Assembly: GCA_947632525.1 (NCBI GenBank)
Contig: CANRPQ010000035.1
Location: 1-11,133 of the forward strand
Source: an uncultured Clostridia bacterium
GTDB taxonomy: Bacteria; Bacillota; Clostridia; TANB77; CAG-508
Direction: 5' to 3'
Length of the DNA stretch: 11,133 bases
The notes beneath the pieces were generated by a model. That model saw only the letters and a list, made by a program, of their open reading frames with translations. It had not been told where the DNA came from and made no database searches. Below are positions 1 to 5,386 of the stretch, in pieces (within the stretch, counting starts at the first letter, position 1; every line of letters begins with the position of its first letter). The translations under genes were made by a program, and so were the position numbers.

Positions 1-15
1 ATATATCTTTTTTCG

Positions 16-79
16 TTTCACTTCGGACGCTCCGCTACAGGGTCCCTTGCCCTTCGGGCATTCCCTATACCTCGTTACA
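16..79 (-). repeat. 64-nt GC-rich structured repeat, copy A
   Basis: This is the exact reverse complement of 218-281, 64 of 64 positions by eye. Read on the minus strand it starts TGTAACGAGG and ends CCGAAGTGAAA. It is much richer in GC than its surroundings and can fold into a TATAGGG/CCCTGTA stem enclosing GCCC-GAA-GGGC, followed by CGGA-GCG-TCCG. Short matching ends atatatc (1-7) and gatatat (89-95) flank it, but the window edge hides whether a longer outer palindrome exists. It looks like a dispersed extragenic repeat or mini mobile element. No named family is recognised. Confidence 0.8.
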
Positions 80-187
80 CTACAAAATGATATATACAAC
101 ATTTTGTGCACAATAAGAGGAGCAACGTCCAGCAAGGTCAAGCGTTATTCTACTAATGTACTAGCTTATTAATAATAAAGAATTATC

Positions 188-311
188 TATTAAAAACCTT
201 GTAATATATATTTGAAATGTAACGAGGTATAGGGAATGCCCGAAGGGCAAGGGACCCTGTAGCGGAGCGTCCGAAGTGAAATGGAAAATATATATTACAA
301 GGTTTTTAATA
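188..311. repeat. 26-bp perfect inverted repeat enclosing repeat copy B
   Basis: Positions 188-213 pair without mismatch with 286-311; the left arm contains TAAAAACCTTGTAATATATA. The 72-nt interior is repeat copy B plus four bases on each side. Arms and core share the same centre of symmetry. The layout resembles a miniature element with terminal inverted repeats, or a repeat inserted into a pre-existing palindrome. A target-site duplication is not obvious. On RNA it would make a very long hairpin, but there is no U-tract after the right arm, so I do not call it a terminator. Confidence 0.75.
218..281 (+). repeat. 64-nt GC-rich structured repeat, copy B
   Basis: This is the second identical copy, in the opposite orientation to copy A and 138 nt from it. 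It can form the same internal hairpins: TATAGGG at 228-234 with CCCTGTA at 255-261 around GCCC/GGGC, then CGGA/TCCG. It lies at the centre of a larger palindrome (188-311), because 218+281 equals 188+311. Perfect identity with copy A suggests recent duplication, gene conversion or functional constraint. It ends 46 nt before the glmS -35 box. Confidence 0.8.
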
Positions 312-327
312 TGTAAATATAAATATT

Positions 328-356
328 TTGACACATTCTAGTTTTTATAATAATAT
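328..356 (+). promoter_or_regulatory. Sigma-A-type promoter of glmS
   Basis: A perfect TTGACA (328-333) is followed after 17 nt by TAATAT (351-356); an overlapping TATAAT lies at 354-359 with a 20-nt spacing. Transcription would begin near 363, giving a leader of about 45 nt. The leader carries AGGAGG at 396-401, 7 nt before the ATG. It is too short for a glmS ribozyme. Confidence 0.7.
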
Positions 357-408
357 AATAGCATAACTTGATTTATAAAAAATTACAAATTAATTAGGAG
401 GCCCATAT

Positions 409-2247
409 ATGTGTGGTATTGTAGGATATATAGGAAATAAAAAAGCTGTACCAGTTTTAATTAATGGTCTACGCTCATTAGAATATCGTGGTTATGATTC
501 AGCTGGAATTGCAGTGTTAGAAGATAATGAAATTATAGCAATTAAAGACAAAGGTAGAGTTGCTAATTTAGAAAATATAGAAGACATTAAAAATTTAAAT
601 TCATCTATTGGTATTGCACATACTAGGTGGGCTACACATGGTAAACCTTCAAAAGAAAACTCTCACCCTCATTTAGATAATAGCAAACAATTTGCAGTTG
701 TACATAATGGAATTATAGAAAATTATCATGAGTTAAGGGAGTTCCTGTCTCAAAAGGGATATACTTTTTTATCACAAACTGATACAGAGGTAATTCCAAA
801 TTTAATTCACTATTATTATACCAATGGTATTAGAGATACTGACCAATTTTTGCGAGCTGTAAAATCTGCTGTTGATGATTTAAAAGGAAGCTACGCTATT
901 GAGGTCATGTCCAAAAATTATCCAGATAGAATAATTGTAGTAAGAAAAGATAGTCCTCTTGTTATAGGAAAAGGAAATGATGAAAATTTTGTTGCATCTG
1001 ATATACCTGCCATTCTCTGCCATACAAAAGATTTTTATCTATTGGAAGATAATGAATATGCTGTTGTTTATGCAAATGATATTCATTTTTTTGATAATAG
1101 TCTAGAAGAACATAGTAAATCAATTAAAAGTATTGAATGGGATGCAACAGCTGCTGAAAAAAATGGTTATGAGGATTATATGTTAAAAGAGATTTATGAG
1201 CAACCAAATGCAATTAGAGAAACTATTGGTTCTAGATTTAAGTTAGGTGAAAAATGTAATTTCGATGATATTGATATTTCAAAAGAATATTTATCACAAG
1301 TTAATAAAATATGGATTGTAGCTTGTGGAACAGCTATGCATGCTGGTTTGGTTGGAAAAAATGCTATTGAAAAGCTTTGTAAAATTTCAACAGAAGTGGA
1401 TATTGCTTCTGAATTTCGTTATCGTGACCCTATTATAAATGATAAAACTTTGTGCATATTCATTAGCCAATCTGGTGAAACTGCAGATACTATTGCAGCA
1501 CTAAAATTAGCTAAGTCAAAAAATGCAAAAACTATTGCAGTTACAAATGTAATTGGAAGTTCTATTACACGTGAAGCAGATTATACTATATATACACATG
1601 CAGGACCTGAAATTGCAGTAGCATCTACTAAAGCATATACTTCTCAAGTTGTTTTAATGGTAATTCTAGCAATGTATTTTGCAGAGATATTAGGTATTTG
1701 TGATGAAAACTGTGTAGAGCAATTAAAGTCAGACATTTTAGATTTACCAAATAAAATTGAAACAGTTTTAGAATCTGCAGATGATATAAAAAAATTTGCT
1801 GAAAAAGTTTATACTGAACACGATATGTATTTCTTAGGAAGGGGAAATGATTATTGTGTAGCATTGGAAGGTTCTTTAAAATTAAAAGAAATTTCATATA
1901 TTCATTCAGAATCTTATGCTTCAGGTGAATTAAAACATGGCCCAATTGCTTTAATTGAAAATGGAGTTACTGTAATTAGTATTTTAACTAATCCAGATTT
2001 AGTAGAAAAATCTATTAGTAATATTCAAGAAGTTGTTAGTCGTGGTGCAAAAACATTGGTAATTACTAACCAAAAATTATCTAATGTAAATTTTGATTTT
2101 ATAATGAATATACCAGATACTAATTCTTTAATATCACCTATTCTTTCAGTTATACCACTTCAATTGTTTTCATACTATATTGCTAAGAATAAAAAGTTGG
2201 ATGTAGATAAACCAAGAAATTTAGCAAAATCAGTAACAGTTGAGTAA
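409..2247 (+). CDS. glmS: Glutamine--fructose-6-phosphate aminotransferase (isomerizing)
   Basis: GlmS converts fructose 6-phosphate and glutamine to glucosamine 6-phosphate and glutamate, the first step toward UDP-GlcNAc for peptidoglycan, in the cytoplasm. The protein has 612 residues, the usual full length. It starts MCGIVGY, so Cys2 becomes the N-terminal nucleophile. The class II glutaminase domain covers roughly residues 2-220, with HTRWATHG (71-78), NGIIENY (100-106) and DTEV (125-128). Two SIS sugar-isomerase domains follow; ACGTAMHAG (305-313) and SQSGETAD (353-360) lie in the first, ESYASGELKHGP in the second. It ends in the conserved LAKSVTVE tail. AGGAGG at 396-401 fixes the start. 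It is transcribed alone, converging on purA. Codon use is AT-rich like most of the window. Confidence 0.97.
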   Translation: MCGIVGYIGNKKAVPVLINGLRSLEYRGYDSAGIAVLEDNEIIAIKDKGRVANLENIEDIKNLNSSIGIAHTRWATHGKPSKENSHPHLDNSKQFAVVHNGIIENYHELREFLSQKGYTFLSQTDTEVIPNLIHYYYTNGIRDTDQFLRAVKSAVDDLKGSYAIEVMSKNYPDRIIVVRKDSPLVIGKGNDENFVASDIPAILCHTKDFYLLEDNEYAVVYANDIHFFDNSLEEHSKSIKSIEWDATAAEKNGYEDYMLKEIYEQPNAIRETIGSRFKLGEKCNFDDIDISKEYLSQVNKIWIVACGTAMHAGLVGKNAIEKLCKISTEVDIASEFRYRDPIINDKTLCIFISQSGETADTIAALKLAKSKNAKTIAVTNVIGSSITREADYTIYTHAGPEIAVASTKAYTSQVVLMVILAMYFAEILGICDENCVEQLKSDILDLPNKIETVLESADDIKKFAEKVYTEHDMYFLGRGNDYCVALEGSLKLKEISYIHSESYASGELKHGPIALIENGVTVISILTNPDLVEKSISNIQEVVSRGAKTLVITNQKLSNVNFDFIMNIPDTNSLISPILSVIPLQLFSYYIAKNKKLDVDKPRNLAKSVTVE

Positions 2248-2275
2248 GCTTTAAATTTGTATAATATTTTTTAAA

Positions 2276-2306
2276 AAACCACCAAGGCAAATAGCCCTGG
2301 TGGTTT
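2276..2306 (-). terminator. Rho-independent terminator of purA
   Basis: AAACCACCA (2276-2284) pairs perfectly with TGGTGGTTT (2298-2306), with a further GG/CC pair inside. On the minus strand the stem runs into six T residues (2278-2273). It lies 36 nt beyond the purA stop codon. Confidence 0.8.
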
Positions 2307-2307
2307 A

Positions 2308-2327
2308 CTCACATTCGTGAGATTTTT
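2308..2327 (+). terminator. Probable terminator of glmS
   Basis: CTCAC (2308-2312) and GTGAG (2317-2321) form a short hairpin followed by ATTTTT on the plus strand. It directly abuts the purA terminator hairpin, so the 94-nt gap between the convergent genes is almost wholly termination signal. The upstream hairpin (2276-2306) probably helps from this side too. Confidence 0.6.
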
Positions 2328-2341
2328 GATAAATAGATCTT

Positions 2342-3613
2342 TTACTGGATAATGGTCTGCTTGGCATCAGGACCAATTCCAATGTATGCCACAGGAATGC
2401 CGACAAAGTCCTCGATGAAATGGATGAACTTCACAGCATCAGGTCCTAAGTCCCCCAGTGTGGTAGCACCAATGGTGCTCCAACCACCCTTAAAGGTTTT
2501 GTAAATGGGCTTGCAGTTTTCATGGTCAACAGGAACATAGCAAATTTCCTTCCCATGATACTTGTATCCCACACACACCTTGATCTCAGAGAACTTTCCG
2601 ATAGTGTCTACGTGGTTAACTGCTAATGCGGTTAAGCCATTGACATCGGCTGCATATTTGATCATCACCAAATCCAGCCAACCGCATCTTCTGGGTCGTC
2701 CAGTAGTGGTACCGTACTCATGGCCTAATGCACGAATACGGTCCCCGGTCTTGTTCTTTTGCTCAGTCGGGAATGGACCTTCTCCTACGCGAGAGGAGTA
2801 GGCTTTCATAACGCCAATTACCTCTTCAACGTGTATGGGTCCGATACCAGCTCCAGCACAAGTGCCAGAAGCAGTAGGATTGGAAGAAGTCACATACGGG
2901 TAATTTCCAATGTCCATATCTAAAAATGTGGACTGTGCTCCTTCCAGAGCAATCTTTTTTCCTTCTTTGAGTGCGCTGTTAATGAGAAAAGTGGTGTCTG
3001 TGATGAAGCCACCGAGCTTTTTTCCGTAGTTCTCATATTCATCACACAGATTCCGGAGATAGTGCTCATCACAGACAAATTCTTCATCGGAATTCATGGT
3101 CATATTGTGGAACTTGATCAGCATAGCGAGCTTCTTTTCCAAAGCATCTCTCTCACCAACCAAATCACACATGCGGATTCCGATGCGCCCAGCTTTGTCC
3201 TGATAGGTAGGGCCAATACCTCTTCCGGTTGTGCCCACCTTTCCATCTCCCTTTAGGCTCTCTTGAAATTGATCCAACTGCAGGTGAATCGGCAAAATCA
3301 CGTGTGCACGGTTGCTGATTGCCAAATTCTTCGGAGAAATAGAAATTCCCCTACTTTGCAGTTCTCCAATCTCTTGGAGCAGGACCTTGGGGTTAATTAC
3401 AACCCCATGAGCGATGACGGACATCTTGTCGGGATTGATGATAGAACTGGGCAACAGGTGCAAGGCAAACCGTTCTCCGTCACGAACAACGGAATGTCCC
3501 GCATTGTTACCCCCTGTACATCGTACAACCATTTCAGCATTTTTGGTCTCAAAGTTTGAAACCCTTCCTTTTCCTTCGTCACCCCATTGAGTTCCTACAA
3601 TCACTGTCACCAT
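2342..3613 (-). CDS. purA: Adenylosuccinate synthetase
   Basis: PurA joins IMP and aspartate using GTP to form adenylosuccinate, the first committed step from IMP to AMP. The 423 residues are full length. GTQWGDEGKG (7-16) carries the catalytic Asp12, and NNAGH (36-40) the catalytic His40. GTTGRGIGP (127-135), EGAQ (224-227), SSNPTASGTCAGAGIGP (243-259) and TTTGRPRRCGW (302-312) are the IMP and active-site segments. AAGGAGG at 3623-3629 sets the start. Two usually conserved spots differ: the guanine-contact motif TKLD reads NHVD (333-336), and the C-terminal GPDR reads GPDA (414-417). GC is about 47% in three counted lines, against roughly 20-42% in lines counted from glmS, with a sharp change at both ends. 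I infer lateral acquisition, perhaps from a mid-GC Clostridia relative. It is a single-gene transcription unit. Confidence 0.96.
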   Translation of the reverse strand: MVTVIVGTQWGDEGKGRVSNFETKNAEMVVRCTGGNNAGHSVVRDGERFALHLLPSSIINPDKMSVIAHGVVINPKVLLQEIGELQSRGISISPKNLAISNRAHVILPIHLQLDQFQESLKGDGKVGTTGRGIGPTYQDKAGRIGIRMCDLVGERDALEKKLAMLIKFHNMTMNSDEEFVCDEHYLRNLCDEYENYGKKLGGFITDTTFLINSALKEGKKIALEGAQSTFLDMDIGNYPYVTSSNPTASGTCAGAGIGPIHVEEVIGVMKAYSSRVGEGPFPTEQKNKTGDRIRALGHEYGTTTGRPRRCGWLDLVMIKYAADVNGLTALAVNHVDTIGKFSEIKVCVGYKYHGKEICYVPVDHENCKPIYKTFKGGWSTIGATTLGDLGPDAVKFIHFIEDFVGIPVAYIGIGPDAKQTIIQ

Positions 3614-3714
3614 AGTTGATTTCCTCCTTCTTGTTAGTAGATTGTTAGGTTACATCTATTTATTCAAAACTCTATATGAAATAACATACAGAGGTAAAAA
3701 GAATTTACTAATGA

Positions 3715-3743
3715 ATTATATCATGTTTTTATGTAAAATTCAA
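3715..3743 (-). promoter_or_regulatory. Promoter of purA
   Basis: On the minus strand, TTGAAT (3738-3743) is followed after 17 nt by TATAAT (3715-3720), preceded by TGA. It begins just past the bofA stop codon. The leader of about 95 nt before purA is AT-rich, unlike the gene it serves. I see no purine riboswitch core in it. Confidence 0.6.
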
Positions 3744-3747
3744 TGTT

Positions 3748-4011
3748 TTATGTTATAAAAATGTGCAAAATTATTAATAACACTGCTCCTGGAATACCCA
3801 ATACTCCTACAACAAATGAGGTAAGTACATTTAATCCTATATGAAATTGAAATGCACTACCTATTAAATTAATTATAAAAATTATAAGTCCACCTAAAAT
3901 TGAGTTTATTATGAGCTTGAAAATTGCTTTTATAGGAATTGAAAATATTTTTCCAATAATCCATAATCCTATAATACAACCTAAAATAATCAATACAGTA
4001 TAAAAGTCCAA
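3748..4011 (-). CDS. bofA: BofA-family membrane protein (pro-sigma-K processing inhibitor family)
   Basis: The 87-residue protein is almost entirely hydrophobic, with about three membrane spans. Its C-terminal signature is the BofA one: NSILGG (36-41), then IGLNVLTSFVVGVLGIPGAV (58-77). In Bacillus subtilis, BofA sits in the forespore outer membrane and restrains the SpoIVFB protease that activates sigma-K. The family is also kept in lineages whose sporulation is uncertain, so the role here is inferred. It starts at TTG (4009-4011); in-frame stops lie just upstream and no in-frame ATG follows. An AAAAGGA element lies about 13 nt before the start, which is far. A 15-bp inverted repeat overlaps the start codon. 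It follows a YaaL-like gene, as in the Bacillus recR-yaaL-bofA order. Confidence 0.85.
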   Translation of the reverse strand: MDFYTVLIILGCIIGLWIIGKIFSIPIKAIFKLIINSILGGLIIFIINLIGSAFQFHIGLNVLTSFVVGVLGIPGAVLLIILHIFIT

Positions 4012-4057
4012 ATACTATCACCATTCCTTTTAATAATAATTATGATAGTATTTGGAC
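4006..4057 (-). promoter_or_regulatory. 15-bp inverted repeat over the bofA start codon
   Basis: GTCCAAATACTATCA (4006-4020) is the exact reverse complement of 4043-4057, with a 22-nt loop. In the mRNA the bofA TTG start codon (4009-4011) lies inside the stem and the AAAAGGA ribosome-binding element lies in the loop. Such a hairpin could limit initiation or attenuate transcription. The stem is only moderately GC-rich and is followed by ACTTTTAT rather than a clean U-tract, so a plain terminator is less likely. Confidence 0.6.
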
Positions 4058-4066
4058 AAATATAAC

Positions 4067-4339
4067 TTATCCTACTTGATTTCTTTTAAAATAAATTTCC
4101 TCAATCATATTTAAAGAAATTCCTTTGTTTTTTGCTTTATTTACTAGAAAATCCAGTTTACTTTTGCTTGCTTTAATTTGATAAATATAATAGTCTACTA
4201 ATCCATCTTCTGCAGTCTCAAAGTTTTTTGTTGCCAGATTTAATTCTTTTTTAGATTTTAATATACTCATAATTAATTCTATTTTCTTTTCTTCTTCTGT
4301 TTTGTCTACAATGTTTTCATCTCGTAAATATCCTTCCAC
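4067..4339 (-). CDS. yaaL: YaaL-like protein (DUF2508 family)
   Basis: This is a 90-residue, charged, mostly helical soluble protein. The pattern of a central KELNLATKNFETAEDGLVDY segment followed by YQIKASKSKLDFLVNKAK matches the DUF2508 (YaaL) family, whose function is unknown. The strongest support is context: in Bacillus subtilis yaaL lies directly before bofA, and here it ends 55 nt before bofA on the same strand. The start is GTG at 4337-4339, preceded by GGGAG with 7 nt spacing. It follows the exchanger gene by 50 nt, so the three are probably co-transcribed. The family call is from memory of the motif pattern. Confidence 0.75.
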   Translation of the reverse strand: MEGYLRDENIVDKTEEEKKIELIMSILKSKKELNLATKNFETAEDGLVDYYIYQIKASKSKLDFLVNKAKNKGISLNMIEEIYFKRNQVG

Positions 4340-4389
4340 CTTTTTTCTCCCTTCCTTATTGTTATATAAAAATTAAATATTAAAAATTA

Positions 4390-5235
4390 TCAATGTTTGA
4401 TAGTAAAAATTATAGTAGCAATAGATTGTATGATAAATAAATTTAATACATTTGATGTAAGTAAGTTGTTTGTAGCCTCAATAACTCCGTCAGCTGTATC
4501 TTCTTGCTTCTTATAGTGTTTTTGCGATTCAAAAAATGTAATTAATTCAGGAATGCTTGTAATAAATCCCAATAGAATTCCAATAATTATTTGTGGAATT
4601 TTAAATTGTATGCATAAACTTTCTAATGTATTACTTAATAAATTCCCTAAAATATACAAAAGCAAACTAATAATAATAAGATAAATTGTATATTTAATTA
4701 TTACTTTTTTCTTACCTTTTAAAAATTTAGTCTCATTTTCAATCTCTCTGTCTTGATTTGTTTTTTTATTTATATACAGTTTATGCACATTATGATTAAT
4801 AAAATAAAAAAAGATAAATAGTAAAATAAAAATAGGTACTGTTCCAATTGAAAATTCTATATTTGTTATTAACATACTAATTGGAATTAAAATTGTGATA
4901 AATACCATTATTAAATCGGTTTTTAAGGCTTTATTTTGTAAATATTTTTGATTTTTATTTAAAAATATAGATATTAAATATTGAATAGCATTTATAACAT
5001 TTGAGCTAATAATATTATAAACACTGGCACTAATTAGACCTGTGAATGCTGAGAATGATGATGTTAGCAGTTCTGGTACAGAAGTAGCAACACCTGCAAT
5101 ATTTCCTACTGTTTTTGCTTTTAAATTTAACCCCTCTGCTAGATTTCTTAATACTGGAACTAAAGCATATTTTGATATTATAACAATAAATCCTGAGTAA
5201 AATATAAACTTAAAAAGTTCTAGTATTACATTCAT
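4390..5235 (-). CDS. Sodium/calcium exchanger (CaCA) family membrane protein
   Basis: This is a predicted cation antiporter of the plasma membrane, 281 residues with about eight to ten hydrophobic segments. It has two related alpha-repeats: GVATSVPELLTS (48-59) with SSNVINAIQY (77-86), and GFITSIPELITF (223-234) with TSNVLNLF (260-267). The acidic residues Glu55 and Glu230 match those that bind the ion in the CaCA superfamily, although the usual G-T/S-S before the Pro-Glu is altered to ATS and ITS. A charged loop (about 155-178) separates the halves. I choose the ATG at 5233-5235, which has GAAAGG 9 nt upstream. An in-frame TTG at 5301 would add 22 polar residues without a clear ribosome site. 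The ion transported cannot be told from sequence. Confidence 0.8.
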   Translation of the reverse strand: MNVILELFKFIFYSGFIVIISKYALVPVLRNLAEGLNLKAKTVGNIAGVATSVPELLTSSFSAFTGLISASVYNIISSNVINAIQYLISIFLNKNQKYLQNKALKTDLIMVFITILIPISMLITNIEFSIGTVPIFILLFIFFYFINHNVHKLYINKKTNQDREIENETKFLKGKKKVIIKYTIYLIIISLLLYILGNLLSNTLESLCIQFKIPQIIIGILLGFITSIPELITFFESQKHYKKQEDTADGVIEATNNLLTSNVLNLFIIQSIATIIFTIKH

Positions 5236-5308
5236 ATTATTTTGCCTTTCTTCTACTCTAATATTTCCATATTTTACCCAATAATTAAAATGTTTAATCA
5301 AATAATTA

Positions 5309-5337
5309 TTGCATTTTTATGACTAAAATGCTAAAAT
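5309..5337 (+). promoter_or_regulatory. Candidate promoter of serS-ysxC
   Basis: TTGCAT (5309-5314) and TAAAAT (5332-5337) are 17 nt apart. The spacer is nearly all a dyad, GCATTTT (5311-5317) with AAAATGC (5325-5331), which might be a regulator site. The remaining leader of about 45 nt has no T-box. GAGGTG at 5374-5379, 7 nt before the ATG, is the serS ribosome site. The minus-strand exchanger operon must start in the same region, but I see no clear promoter for it. Confidence 0.4.
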
Positions 5338-5386
5338 AGTTAACATATTATAAATATCTTTAATTTAATAATAGAGGTGTAAAAAA

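Larger units (their letters stand above)
1..408. other. Gene-free stretch upstream of glmS with repeats and a promoter
   Basis: I see no convincing coding gene here. The stretch holds two inverted copies of a 64-nt GC-rich repeat (16-79 and 218-281), a 26-bp palindrome around the second copy, a small hairpin (ACAAAATG at 82-89 with CATTTTGT at 100-107) and the glmS promoter. The intervening 108-187 is AT-rich and shows no recognised RNA motif. Frame 1 is open from base 1 to a TGA at 88-90, so the tail of an upstream gene cut by the window edge cannot be excluded. Confidence 0.7.

Noticed and set aside
1..102. Minus-strand open frame of 34 codons from ATG at 100-102 through repeat copy A and off the window edge
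   Set aside because: There is no ribosome binding site, it consists mostly of the repeat sequence, and its end is not visible.
16..281. CRISPR-like array from the repeated 64-nt units
   Set aside because: There are only two copies, they are inverted rather than direct, and the unit and 138-nt spacer are too long. No cas genes are present.
188..311. Reading the long palindrome as an intrinsic terminator of an upstream gene
   Set aside because: No U-tract follows the right arm and the interior is a repeat found elsewhere in the window. The layout fits a repeat element better.
1628..1945. 105-codon minus-strand frame inside glmS
   Set aside because: It lies wholly opposite a well-conserved gene, has low-complexity Leu/His composition and lacks a ribosome site.
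3263..3559. 98-codon plus-strand frame inside purA
   Set aside because: It is opposite the conserved PurA N-terminal domain, with no promoter, ribosome site or recognisable product.
5236..5301. Longer exchanger start at TTG (5301), adding 22 residues
   Set aside because: The added residues are polar, no ribosome site precedes the TTG, and the ATG at 5233-5235 has GAAAGG at good spacing.
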